From positions 1 through 64,000 of the forward strand of contig MFPR01000030.1 of the NCBI GenBank assembly GCA_001784175.1: a stretch of DNA of 64,000 bases, read 5' to 3'. The position numbers were made by a program, and so were the translations under genes. Each line of letters starts with the position of its first letter. The stretch's first letter is position 1. The stretch is from Candidatus Lindowbacteria bacterium RIFCSPLOWO2_12_FULL_62_27 (GTDB lineage Bacteria > Lindowbacteria > 2-12-FULL-62-27). This document shows, in pieces, positions 1-9,660 of the stretch. The notes under the pieces are model-generated. The model saw nothing but the letters and a program-made list of their open reading frames with translations. It was not told the origin of the DNA and made no database searches.

Positions 1-440
1 CGGCAAGGTCGAGGTCGCCGTCGTTGTCGTAATCGCCCCACTGGATGGAACTGTAAATCACCCCCGCGTTGGCGCCCATCGGCTCGGCCACGTTCGTGAA
101 ACTTCCGCCGCCGTTGTTCCGATAGATGATCAATCGTCTGTTTGAGCTCCAATCAACTCCCGACACGGCAAGGTCGAGGTCGCCGTCGTTGTCGTAATCG
201 CCCCACTGGATGGAACTGTAAATCACCCCAGCGTTGGCACCCATCGGCTCGGCCACGTTCGTAAAACTTCCGCCGCCATCGTTCCGATAGATGATCAATC
301 GGTTGTTTGCGACGTCAGATCCCGACACGGCAAGGTCGAGGTCGCCGTCGTTGTCGTAATCGCCCCACTGGATGGAACTCTGAAACACCCCCACGCTGGC
401 GCCCATCGGCTCGGCAGCGTTGGTCCACGCGGACGGCTTG
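1..440 (-). repeat. Second VCBS/FG-GAP repeat block, three copies in the window
   Basis: The same repeat core occurs at 1, 166 and 328 (spacings 165 and 162 bp), nearly identical at the DNA level to the block near 5.2-6.3 kb. The block continues past the left edge, so the copy number is unknown. Confidence 0.8.
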
Positions 441-3400
441 GCGCCGGCGATGGAGTCGGAGTAGAAACTTTCATTCGGAAACGCCGCGCCGTCCCGGGCG
501 GTCACGCGGTAGTAGTATGTCGGCCCAAACGTCATTCCCGAATCCGTCAGCGCCGCGCCCGTGGGCGTGCCGACCAGCGTCCAGCTTGACGTGTCGGCCG
601 TCGTCGCGCGATACACGCGATACTGCGCCACCGCCGGCGACCCCGCGACGCCTTCCTCGTTCGCCGTCACCGCCGCCCACGTCAATAGCACCGTCCCCGC
701 CCCAGCGGTCGCGCTCGCCGACACCGTGTCAGGCGCCTTCGGGGCGGTCGTGTCGGCGCCGGGTCCGGTATCGACAGCACCCAGGCGATAGGGCTGGAAC
801 TTGACGAGCTTGCCTGTTGCCGTGTCAAAAATCATTTTGTTGATGGCCAAAGAGTCGGTCGTGTTCCAGTAGTTGCGGGTGAAATCGAATGCGTTGTTTG
901 TGCCGTTGTATACTCCGCTATCGGGATTGGTTGTCGATGGTTTGATGTTGTTCTTCTGTACCGTGTCTGAGGAGGACAAGCCGATGATGTAAATCTGATA
1001 CTGGACGTTGGAGTCCAGGGTGTTTTGGACTACCGCATTGTTCGAACTCCATGACAGACCTATCCCGTGGGACGAATTCGATTTAACGGTGTTATTGCTC
1101 ATCACGTTGCTCGAACTCGAATTAAGATAAATGCCGTATGTCAAATTCAAATTTGTGGTGTTATTACCCACCACGTTAGTCGTACTCGCATCCAGATAGA
1201 TGCCGTTGGACGTATTCAAATTGGCCGTGTTGTTGCTTACCGTATTGCTGTTTGAACCCGAAGTTAGACGGATACCATCCCCATTCGAATTGATCGTGTT
1301 GTTGGTCACTGTGTTGTTTGAACACGAAATAGTCAGATATATACCGATCGCATTTGAATTGGCCGTGTTACTGCCTACTGTGTTGTTTGAACTCGAAGTC
1401 AGATAGATGCCGCTGTACGAATTCAAATTGGCGGTGTTGTCACTTATGGTATTAGTGTCGGAATTAGCTCGGAGATAAATCCCAATATCTCCGCAGCCCC
1501 CGGTGCTGTCCTGCGTGATCGTAGAAAGATCGACATTGTAGAGATGTATGCCATCGTACGCTCCAGTCAGCCCGATATTTTTGATCACAATCCCCTTCTG
1601 TGTATCGGCGTAGATGCCGTACAGCCCGCTCGTCGAATTCGCCCCCGGCGGGTCGATTACGGTTGCGTTCGAGTCCTTGCCAATCAAGCTGATGTAGTCT
1701 GTGTCGATGACGACTGTCTCGGAATAGAGGCCCGCATCGATGTAGATGGTGTCGCCGGATTTGGCCGTGCTCAAAGCTTTTGTGATCGTAAAGAAGGGTC
1801 TCGATTTGGACCCATCGCCATACCATGTGTCTGTTCCACCCGTGTAAGTGAAGGAATCCGATGAAGTCCGCGTGTCGTTGACGTACCAGACAGGGCCAGC
1901 ATAGGCAGGGCTGACAAAGCCGAATTTCGTATCTGTAAAAAATGACTCATTAACAAACGTCGCACCATCGATAGAGGTCAGCCGGTAATAGTAAGTATCA
2001 CCGCCTGAAGCACCCGTGTCCGACCAAGATGTGTCAGTAGTACTACTAATTCTTACCAGATTATTACTGTTCGCCCAATGTGTTGTATCTGGCGTATTCT
2101 TTATTCGATAGATCTTCGTACCCACATATCCCACTGACCCGCCGTTTGTCTCCTCATTGATCACAGGGATTACCCAAGAGAGTTTGATCTGCTCGGAAGC
2201 GCTCGCCTCTAGAAATACGTTAATAGGAGGCAAAGGTGCGGTCGTGTCTGCTCCAACGGCCGTATCAACTATTGCTAATCGGTAAGGTCTGAAATTAATC
2301 TTCTTCGGCACGGCACTGTCATAAATCATCCTATTTATAGCTAATTCGTCCGTCGTGCCCCACCAGTTTGTTGGGAAATTATGCGAGTTATTCGTATTAT
2401 TGAGAACACCGCTGTCGGGATATGTGGACGACGATTTAATATTATTCTTAGTGAATGTATCCGAGAAAGAGCCACCGGAGATAAAGACTTGGTATTTGAA
2501 ATTGGATAGAATGTCATTCTGAATGAATTGATTGCTATTAGAGCTAGTTTGTAATGCGACACCATGAATTGAATTCAAAGCCAGGATGTTGTTAGAGAAA
2601 CGATTATAGTTACAATAGGAGGTGAGATATATTCCATATGCATTCGAATTAGACACGTTATTAATAACGACGTTTCCCGTGCAATTAGTCGTAAGTTGGA
2701 GGCCGGCCGAAGCATTAGAATTACAGATATTGTTGGCTATTGTATTGTTCTGGCTAGTAACAATAGTAATTCCGGCGGAATTATTTGAGGATATCGTATT
2801 ATTTCTAACTGTATTGTTATTGGAGTTTGATTGGATTTCTATACCGTCTTGAGTGTTAAACGAGATAATGCTCGAACTGATTTCATTCGTATCACATCCA
2901 TTGTAAAGCCAAATGCCGTAGAAACTATTTGAGCATATGCTGTCGCCCGTAATCGTAGAAAGATCAACGCTATCAAACTGTATCCCGTGATATGCGCCCG
3001 TGATACCAAGATTTTTAATAAGCAATCCTTTACGACCGATGGAATATATACCGATTGAGAATGACCCTGGCGGGTTAATGACAGTCGATAATGAATCCTT
3101 TCCTATGAGACTAATGTAATCCGTATCGATCGTAACTGTCTCGCCGTATAGTCCAACATCAACAATAATAGTGTCGCCAGATTTGGCCGCGCTCAACGCT
3201 TTTGTAATTGTCAAATAAGGCGTGCCCCTGCTTCCATTTCCAGTGGCATCAGAGCCTGTTGAAGTCGTAAAACTATCTGTCGATGATGAATACGTATCAT
3301 TTACAAACCACACGGTTCTTGTAGCTAATATAGAAGCAGTGTCTGTATTGAAGAATGATTGATTGACTCTCGTCGCGGCATCGAACGATGTGATGCGGTA

Positions 3401-6400
3401 ATAATATGCATTACCCAGCGTAACCGTTGTGTCAGTCCATGTCGTCTCTGTTGAATTTGTCGTCCGGACCAAATTGACACTATTTGCCCAGTTGGACGTG
3501 TCAGTCTGATTTTTTATGCGATAGATTTTTGTACCAGTATACCCTATTGAGCCGCCATTTGTTTCCTCTGTTGCGGTCGGTAGAATCCACGTCAAAATTG
3601 GATACCCGTCCTGCAATTTTGTAATTGTCAAATTAGTAGGTGTTGCGGGGGCTGTTGTATCCGAACCGGAAGACGTATCTATTAGACCCAGTCGATACGG
3701 TGAAAATGTACCTGCCGTATCGCTAAATTTTGATTTGATCGCAACTTCATCTGTCGTTCCCCACCAATTTCTGTAAACTGGTTGTCCCATTCCGGCCTGA
3801 TTATAGAAATTGCTAACATTATTGCTGTATATGTTATTTTTGGAAATAGTATTATTCGATGACGATATGCGAAGCCAGATTCCGGTATCATTATTTGATA
3901 TTTCGTTTTCGGATATAAAATTCGTATCACAAAACTGATACAGTGCTATGCCAGCCCGTCTGTTAGACAGAATCTTATTGCGCAATAAAAGATGGTTAAA
4001 GCATGAAGAAAAATAGATTCCGAATAGGGAATTGGAATCTACTATGTTATCACTTATGACATTGTCCGATGATGAACTAATCAAAATGCCCGTATTGTTA
4101 TTTGAATAACAGCGATTGCGGCTAATTTTGCTCCCATTCGATGAAATTACATAAACGCCATAGTTCGAATTTAGATTGGCGGTGTTATCGATTATCGTTG
4201 TATTTGTACAAGAATTAAGGAATATGCCTTCAAGATTTGAATTGGCAGTTACATTATTGATTGTATTATTCGAGCTGTAGAACATCTCGATCCCGCGATA
4301 ATTTGATAATGTATTTAGACGGCTTAGTGTATTTGAATCACTCCGGCCAAAATGAATTGCCGCGCCGTTGCCGTTGAATAAATCAATACTGTCATTAGTA
4401 ATTGTTGAATAAGAGACATTATCAAAGTATATGCCGTGGTTCGCTCCTATAATACCCAAGTTTTTTATTAAAAGACCTATTTGAGTATCGGCATATACGC
4501 CATAGTAACCTGTAACAGTATTCGGACCGGGCGGATCAATTATTGTCGATGAGGAATCTTTTCCTATAATACTCAGATAGTCGGTGTCAATTCGCAACGC
4601 TGACGTCTCCAACCCCGGGCTTATTTCAACATAGGTATCATTAAACAATCCAGCATCGACATAGATTGTATCTCCGGATTTGGCTTTTTGGAGGGCCTTG
4701 GCTGGTGAACGGAATGGTTTCGAGACCGAACCGTCGCCCGCTGTGTCAGAGCCGGCCGAGTAAGTGTAGGAATCTGACGCTGTGTACATGTCATTGACAA
4801 ACCATCCGGGGCCTGAATAGGGAGCGGTAATAGTGAACGTTTCCTCCGGCGCCCACGCCGACCGCATCATGCCACCGTCGACGGCCTGGATGGACCAGTA
4901 GTATGTTCCACCGCCAAGGTTGCGAATCAGATACGCCGACGTGTCGTTCTGGGCGTTGCCAAGGATGGTATGGCCAACCGAGTCGGCACTGTTGGTATCA
5001 GCGGCGATAATGTCGGACTTGCCCGGCGCGGAGCCGACGCGCAGGTTGTACGTCATGCCGGTGTCGGGCGTCGTGTCGGTTGAGACTTTCGTCCAGCGAA
5101 ACGTCACGGTGTCGCCCTGGGCGAACGCCGCGCCTTTGGGCGTGTCAGTCACCGGCGCGGCCGGCCGGACATTGGCCGAGGCAATGGTGTCGCTCCGGTA
5201 GAGGATCAATCGGTAGAGTGAGCCAGTATATCCCGACACGGCAAGGTCGAGGTCGCCGTCGTTGTCATAATCGCCCCACTGGATGGAACTCTGATACACC
5301 CCCGCGTTGGTGCCCATCGGCTCGGCCACGCTGGTGAAACTTCCGCCGCCATCGTTCCGATAGATGATCAATCGGTAGTTCAGACTGCCATCTCGTCCCG
5401 ACACGGCAAGGTCGAGGTCGCCGTCGTTGTCGTAATCGCCCCACTGGATGGAGCTGAACCAGACCCCCGCGTTGGCACCCATCGGCTCGGCCACGTTCGT
5501 GAAACTTCCGCCGCCGTCGTTCCGATAGATGATCAATCGCCTGCTTCCGTCATATCCCGACACGGCAAGGTCGAGGTCGCCGTCGTTGTCGTAATCGCCC
5601 CACTGGATGGAACCTTCCCGCACCCCCGCGTTGGCGCCCATCGGCTCGGCCACGTTCGTGAAACTTCCGCCGCCGTTGTTCCGATAGATGATCAATCGTT
5701 TGGCCGCGCTGTTATCAAGTCCCGACACGGCAAGGTCGAGGTCGCCGTCGTTGTCATAATCGCCCCACTGGATGGAACTCTGATACACCCCCGCGTTGGT
5801 GCCCATCGGCTCGGCCACGCTGGTGAAACTTCCGCCGCCATCGTTCCGATAGATGATCAATCGGTTGTTTGCGCCGTTATCAATTGTTCCCGACACGGCA
5901 AGGTCGAGGTCGCCGTCGTTGTCGTAATCGCCCCACTGGATGGAACTCCAATCCACCCCCGCGTTGGCGCCCATCGGCTCGGCCACGTTCGTGAAACTTC
6001 CGCCGCCGTTGTTCCGATAAATGATCAATCGTTTGTTCCCGCTGCCATCCTGTCCCGACACGGCAAGGTCGAGGTCGCCGTCGTTGTCGTAATCGCCCCA
6101 CTGGATGGAACTCAAATACACACCCGCGTTCGCGCCCATCGGCTCCGCCACGTTCGTGAAACTTCCGCCGCCGTTGTTCCGATAGATGATCAATCGGTTG
6201 GTTGTGCCGTCAAATCCCGACACGGCAAGGTCGAGGTCGCCGTCGTTGTCGTAATCGCCCCACTGGATGGAACTGTAATGCACCCCCGCGTTGGCGCCCA
6301 TGGGTTCTGTGTCTTTGGTGAACCCCGACGGCTTGGCGTTGACGACGGAGTCGGAGTAGAAACTTTCGTTCGGAAACGCCGCCCCGTCCCGCGCGGTCAC

Positions 6401-8131
6401 GCGGTAGTAGTACGTCACGCCGAGCGTGCCGGTGTTGTCTGTGTAGGACGTGCTCGCGCTGTTACCGAGATACGTCCAACTCGACGTCTCGGAAACCGTC
6501 GCGCGATACACGCGATACTGCGCCACCGCCGGCGACCCTGCCACGCCCTCCTCATTCGCCGTCACCGCCGACCATGTCACAAGCACCGTCCCCGCGCCCG
6601 CCGCCGCGCTCGCCGCCACCGTGTCCGGCGCTTTGGGCGCGGTCGTGTCGGCGCCGGCGGCGGTGTCGACATGGCCGAGACGGAACGGTTGCCAGATCAC
6701 GGAATCACCGTTCGATTCCTGGAAGATCATCTTCTTGATTCGCCCCGTGTCGGTCGAGTTCCAATAGTTGCGGGTGAAGGTGAATTTGTTGGTAGTAACT
6801 GTCGACGCATTGTACACCCCGCTGTCGGGATTGGTCGTTGAGGTCTTGATGTTGTTCTTCTGCACCGTGTCAGAGGAGGACGTGCCGTAGATATAAATCT
6901 GGTACTTGACGTTGGAGTCCATGGTGTTTTGAACCATCGTGTTGCTCGAACTCGAATATAGAGAGATGCCGTAGATCAAATTCGAACTGGCCATGTTGTT
7001 GCTCACCGTGTTGCTCGAACTCGCATCCAGATAGATACCGTAGAACGAATTCGAACTGACAGTGTTATTGCCCACCGTGTTGCTCGAACTCGACTGCAGT
7101 AGAATGCCGTGGGCTGAATTCGAACTGGCCGTGTTGTTGCTCACCGTGTTGCTCGAACTCCCATTCAGATAGATGCCCTCGCCCGAATTCGAACTGGCTG
7201 TATTGTTGCTCACCGTGTTACTCGAGCTCGAATTCAGAGAAATGCCGTCGTCCAAATTCGAACTGGCCGTGTTGTTGCTCACCGTGTTGCTCGAACTCGA
7301 AGTTAGATGGATGCCGCGGTTCGAATTCAAACTGGCCGTGTTGTTGCTCACCGTGTTGCTTGAACTCGCATCCAGAAAGATGCCGTACGAATTCGAACTG
7401 GCCGTGTTGTTGATGATCGTGTTGGTGTCCGAATTGACACGAAGATATATACCGACGTTGCCGCAGGAGCTTACGCTGTCGCCTTCGATTCTGGAGTTGT
7501 CCACGTTGTGGAAATGTATCCCGTCGTAGGCGCCGGTCACGACGAGGGTTTTGATCGTGATGCCTGTTTGCGTATCGGCATAAATGCCGTATAGTCCGCT
7601 CGTCGAATTCGCCCCTGGCGGGTCGATCACCGTCGCGTTTGAGTCCTTACCGATCAGAGCGATATAATCCGTGTCGATCACGACGGTCTCGGAGTAGACG
7701 CCGGCGTCGATGAAGATGGTGTCACCGGCCTTGGCTTTTTTCAGGGCCCTCGTGATGGTCAGAAACGGCCGGGATTTTGAGCCGTCGCCGTACCAAGTGT
7801 CGTGGCCGCCGGCGTGGGTGAAGGAGTCCGAGGCGGTGCGCGCATCGTTCACAAACCAGACGGGTCCAGCGTAATCATCGTACAGGAGAGTATGGATATA
7901 GCCGCCCTTCATGATATTTGAATCGCCGGACATGGTGTCCGACGCGGCCTGGCCGACGCTGGCGAACATGACGAAATCGGTAGAAACGCCCGAGTCGATG
8001 CCGGCGTCGATGTTGGAGGTGCGGATGACGAAGTCAGATGAGGACATTGACAGGGCCATGCCAGCCGAGCATGTGACGCTGAAGATGAAAATGCTGACGA
8101 CAAGGATTCTGAGCGGTGTTCCTGTCCTCAT
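1..8131 (-). CDS. Giant secreted modular protein, beta-helix / Fn3 / VCBS repeats (C-terminus off the left edge)
   Basis: Open frame from the ATG at 8131 to the left window edge (about 2710 codons with no stop found). The N-terminal signal peptide is hydrophobic (ILVVSIFIFSVTCSAGMA). Then come four right-handed parallel beta-helix modules of the NosD/pectate-lyase type, encoded at about 7860-6700, 4820-3650, 3350-2250 and 1900-800. Each opens with a motif like VWFVND..TASDSF and GDTI.IDAG.Y.ETV, continues with N-rich rungs such as SSNTVSNNTAS, and closes with W..T(D)..I...IF and PYRLG.VDT. Each is followed by an Fn3-like domain. Seven tandem VCBS/FG-GAP repeats (IQWGDYDNDGDLDLAVSG) lie at about 5215-6290 and three more at 1-440. 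Codon phase is identical in both VCBS blocks and at the ATG, which supports one reading frame. It is probably a surface or extracellular adhesin or carbohydrate-binding protein; its substrate is unknown. It is last in a minus-strand gene row, 64 nt after the preceding stop. Modules 2 and 3 are much AT-richer than the rest. Confidence 0.85.
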   Translation of the reverse strand, partial: MRTGTPLRILVVSIFIFSVTCSAGMALSMSSSDFVIRTSNIDAGIDSGVSTDFVMFASVGQAASDTMSGDSNIMKGGYIHTLLYDDYAGPVWFVNDARTASDSFTHAGGHDTWYGDGSKSRPFLTITRALKKAKAGDTIFIDAGVYSETVVIDTDYIALIGKDSNATVIDPPGANSTSGLYGIYADTQTGITIKTLVVTGAYDGIHFHNVDNSRIEGDSVSSCGNVGIYLRVNSDTNTIINNTASSNSYGIFLDASSSNTVSNNTASLNSNRGIHLTSSSSNTVSNNTASSNLDDGISLNSSSSNTVSNNTASSNSGEGIYLNGSSSNTVSNNTASSNSAHGILLQSSSSNTVGNNTVSSNSFYGIYLDASSSNTVSNNMASSNLIYGISLYSSSSNTMVQNTMDSNVKYQIYIYGTSSSDTVQKNNIKTSTTNPDSGVYNASTVTTNKFTFTRNYWNSTDTGRIKKMIFQESNGDSVIWQPFRLGHVDTAAGADTTAPKAPDTVAASAAAGAGTVLVTWSAVTANEEGVAGSPAVAQYRVYRATVSETSSWTYLGNSASTSYTDNTGTLGVTYYYRVTARDGAAFPNESFYSDSVVNAKPSGFTKDTEPMGANAGVHYSSIQWGDYDNDGDLDLAVSGFDGTTNRLIIYRNNGGGSFTNVAEPMGANAGVYLSSIQWGDYDNDGDLDLAVSGQDGSGNKRLIIYRNNGGGSFTNVAEPMGANAGVDWSSIQWGDYDNDGDLDLAVSGTIDNGANNRLIIYRNDGGGSFTSVAEPMGTNAGVYQSSIQWGDYDNDGDLDLAVSGLDNSAAKRLIIYRNNGGGSFTNVAEPMGANAGVREGSIQWGDYDNDGDLDLAVSGYDGSRRLIIYRNDGGGSFTNVAEPMGANAGVWFSSIQWGDYDNDGDLDLAVSGRDGSLNYRLIIYRNDGGGSFTSVAEPMGTNAGVYQSSIQWGDYDNDGDLDLAVSGYTGSLYRLILYRSDTIASANVRPAAPVTDTPKGAAFAQGDTVTFRWTKVSTDTTPDTGMTYNLRVGSAPGKSDIIAADTNSADSVGHTILGNAQNDTSAYLIRNLGGGTYYWSIQAVDGGMMRSAWAPEETFTITAPYSGPGWFVNDMYTASDSYTYSAGSDTAGDGSVSKPFRSPAKALQKAKSGDTIYVDAGLFNDTYVEISPGLETSALRIDTDYLSIIGKDSSSTIIDPPGPNTVTGYYGVYADTQIGLLIKNLGIIGANHGIYFDNVSYSTITNDSIDLFNGNGAAIHFGRSDSNTLSRLNTLSNYRGIEMFYSSNNTINNVTANSNLEGIFLNSCTNTTIIDNTANLNSNYGVYVISSNGSKISRNRCYSNNNTGILISSSSDNVISDNIVDSNSLFGIYFSSCFNHLLLRNKILSNRRAGIALYQFCDTNFISENEISNNDTGIWLRISSSNNTISKNNIYSNNVSNFYNQAGMGQPVYRNWWGTTDEVAIKSKFSDTAGTFSPYRLGLIDTSSGSDTTAPATPTNLTITKLQDGYPILTWILPTATEETNGGSIGYTGTKIYRIKNQTDTSNWANSVNLVRTTNSTETTWTDTTVTLGNAYYYRITSFDAATRVNQSFFNTDTASILATRTVWFVNDTYSSSTDSFTTSTGSDATGNGSRGTPYLTITKALSAAKSGDTIIVDVGLYGETVTIDTDYISLIGKDSLSTVINPPGSFSIGIYSIGRKGLLIKNLGITGAYHGIQFDSVDLSTITGDSICSNSFYGIWLYNGCDTNEISSSIISFNTQDGIEIQSNSNNNTVRNNTISSNNSAGITIVTSQNNTIANNICNSNASAGLQLTTNCTGNVVINNVSNSNAYGIYLTSYCNYNRFSNNILALNSIHGVALQTSSNSNQFIQNDILSNFKYQVFISGGSFSDTFTKNNIKSSSTYPDSGVLNNTNNSHNFPTNWWGTTDELAINRMIYDSAVPKKINFRPYRLAIVDTAVGADTTAPLPPINVFLEASASEQIKLSWVIPVINEETNGGSVGYVGTKIYRIKNTPDTTHWANSNNLVRISSTTDTSWSDTGASGGDTYYYRLTSIDGATFVNESFFTDTKFGFVSPAYAGPVWYVNDTRTSSDSFTYTGGTDTWYGDGSKSRPFFTITKALSTAKSGDTIYIDAGLYSETVVIDTDYISLIGKDSNATVIDPPGANSTSGLYGIYADTQKGIVIKNIGLTGAYDGIHLYNVDLSTITQDSTGGCGDIGIYLRANSDTNTISDNTANLNSYSGIYLTSSSNNTVGSNTANSNAIGIYLTISCSNNTVTNNTINSNGDGIRLTSGSNSNTVSNNTANLNTSNGIYLDASTTNVVGNNTTNLNLTYGIYLNSSSSNVMSNNTVKSNSSHGIGLSWSSNNAVVQNTLDSNVQYQIYIIGLSSSDTVQKNNIKPSTTNPDSGVYNGTNNAFDFTRNYWNTTDSLAINKMIFDTATGKLVKFQPYRLGAVDTGPGADTTAPKAPDTVSASATAGAGTVLLTWAAVTANEEGVAGSPAVAQYRVYRATTADTSSWTLVGTPTGAALTDSGMTFGPTYYYRVTARDGAAFPNESFYSDSIAGAKPSAWTNAAEPMGASVGVFQSSIQWGDYDNDGDLDLAVSGSDVANNRLIIYRNDGGGSFTNVAEPMGANAGVIYSSIQWGDYDNDGDLDLAVSGVDWSSNRRLIIYRNNGGGSFTNVAEPMGANAGVIYSSIQWGDYDNDGDLDLA
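5215..6295 (-). repeat. VCBS/FG-GAP tandem repeat block, seven copies
   Basis: The DNA core cggcaaggtcgaggtcgcc recurs at 5239, 5404, 5563, 5728, 5896, 6061 and 6223. The spacings are 165, 159, 165, 168, 165 and 162 bp, all multiples of three. Each unit encodes about 54 residues: RLIIYRNNGGGSFTNVAEPM, then GANAGV, then WGDYDNDGDLDLAVSG. The Asp/Asn-rich DYDNDGDLD segment is the calcium-binding loop of a seven-bladed propeller-type repeat, and seven copies would close one propeller. Confidence 0.85.
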
Positions 8132-8195
8132 GAACGCCAACTCTTTTGTGGATGCAGGCGAGCGTACACGTGCGCGTTCCACCGGTCGTCGATCA

Positions 8196-9629
8196 CTATT
8201 TCAGGTATCCATTAATGGTAATACCACTTGCGGTACTTGATTTGACGACTCCTCCGGCAGGGACAAATATTGGTAACGCCAATGTCAGAGTGGACGCCTC
8301 CCTGTCTTCGGCTGTTCCAACACTCGAATAAGCTGTGTTCCAGATTCCCTCCGCAAGTGTGTAGATCGACCCGCCGACCGTGAATTGCAAACTCGACCCG
8401 CTCGGACAATAAGCTTGCGATACAATCAGGAGTTTTCCTGTGGGAACCGTATAATTCACAGAGGACGTCACAGATTCTAAAATGACACTGACACCAGATG
8501 AAACCAAAAAGCCATTTATCGTGAAGGTATCAGTCGTACTTGTTTTAACTACGGCGGCTGCCGGTAGGATTATTGGTTGCGAGAGCGTAAGATTATTCAA
8601 TCCAATGGCGTTTGAAGAGTTGCTTAAAAAATCCCCTTTATTCCAGCCAGCCGAGCCATAAATGTCTAAAATCGTGTAGGTACTTGCACCGATGGTTACT
8701 TGCAATGTTGCAGCCGCCACATTGGAGTAGACCTGCGTGACATAAAGCGTTTTACCGGTGGGGACTGTGTAATTGACCAGCGAGGAAACCTGGGAAAAAA
8801 CGGGTGTCATGCCAATTGTTCCGTCCGGGAAGCGCAGGTCACCGCCCCCTCCGATAATCGTCCCATCAGATTTTTCGAACGTGTCGGCTTTGACCGTGCC
8901 CGATACGTGCAAAGTGGCCGTAGGTGTATCTGTCCCAACGCCCACGTAACCAGATGTGTCGATCAACATCCGCGTCACGCCTGCGTCTTCATCTTCAACT
9001 GAAAACGATCCGGGTTTCTTGGACGAACCCGTCCCCGCCGACCGCATATTCCATTTCCGGCCACCGGCAGATGAGTTGCTAACCTGCACGTACACGTCCG
9101 CCCCGTTGTTTGCGACGGTCAAATTTCTACCGGGACTGGATGTGCCGATGCCGACATACCCGTTGTCCTTGACGACCAGCGCAGTGTCCTTCACTGTTAA
9201 CGTGTCTTTGACCGTAAACGATCCCGATGCCTGTGCCGAGCCGGCCAAAAACGCCGCCGTATCCGCATAGAGGGCATAGGGGGACGCCAACAGTTTTCGC
9301 CGCGGCGTCATCTCCGCGTTGCCGGCGATGGAAACGCCCAACCAATACTGCGTGTCAAACGCCAATGTCAATGGCGTGACACTGCCCAGTTCGACATCAA
9401 ACACGCCGCTTGTGATAGATACCGAAGACTGGGCTTCCGTCCACAGTGAAGACCCGCCTGAGGGAACATTATACATTCTAAATGTCATGGAGTAGTTGCC
9501 CTGCAGGCGGACTCCGTTGGTATCTGTCAGTTGACCTTGAAAAGAAATTAGACGCGGCGCGTTGGCGTAGGCCGGAATTGCAATAAAAAAAAGGACCAGA
9601 ATGCAACAAACCACGTTTCTCAATATCAT
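8196..9629 (-). CDS. Exported fibre-like protein with duplicated C-terminal domain
   Basis: 477 aa. A signal peptide (about residues 1-22) is followed by the conserved opening PRLISFQGQLTDTNG, a domain shared with the next gene upstream. A linker with stalk-like motifs (GYVGIGTSSPG, GYVGVGTDTPTATLHVSG) resembles the shafts of phage tail fibres and S74-type fibres. The last about 200 residues are two tandem copies of a roughly 100-residue domain, each with VNYTVPTGK near its start and ending in ING(F/Y)L. The start is backed by a strong Shine-Dalgarno (GAGGAGGTT, about 5 nt before ATG). It sits 31 nt after the upstream paralogue stop and 64 nt before the giant gene. The function is not known; a surface fibre or adhesin is likely. 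No catalytic motif is visible. Confidence 0.75.
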   Translation of the reverse strand: MILRNVVCCILVLFFIAIPAYANAPRLISFQGQLTDTNGVRLQGNYSMTFRMYNVPSGGSSLWTEAQSSVSITSGVFDVELGSVTPLTLAFDTQYWLGVSIAGNAEMTPRRKLLASPYALYADTAAFLAGSAQASGSFTVKDTLTVKDTALVVKDNGYVGIGTSSPGRNLTVANNGADVYVQVSNSSAGGRKWNMRSAGTGSSKKPGSFSVEDEDAGVTRMLIDTSGYVGVGTDTPTATLHVSGTVKADTFEKSDGTIIGGGGDLRFPDGTIGMTPVFSQVSSLVNYTVPTGKTLYVTQVYSNVAAATLQVTIGASTYTILDIYGSAGWNKGDFLSNSSNAIGLNNLTLSQPIILPAAAVVKTSTTDTFTINGFLVSSGVSVILESVTSSVNYTVPTGKLLIVSQAYCPSGSSLQFTVGGSIYTLAEGIWNTAYSSVGTAEDREASTLTLALPIFVPAGGVVKSSTASGITINGYLK

Positions 9630-9660
9630 CTACAACCTCCTCCTCGGGATGCCGGATTCA

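Noticed and set aside
5215-6295. Regularly spaced repeat of about 165 bp, CRISPR-like at first sight
   Set aside because: The whole unit repeats, spacings are multiples of three and it encodes VCBS protein repeats; there are no unique spacers and no cas genes.
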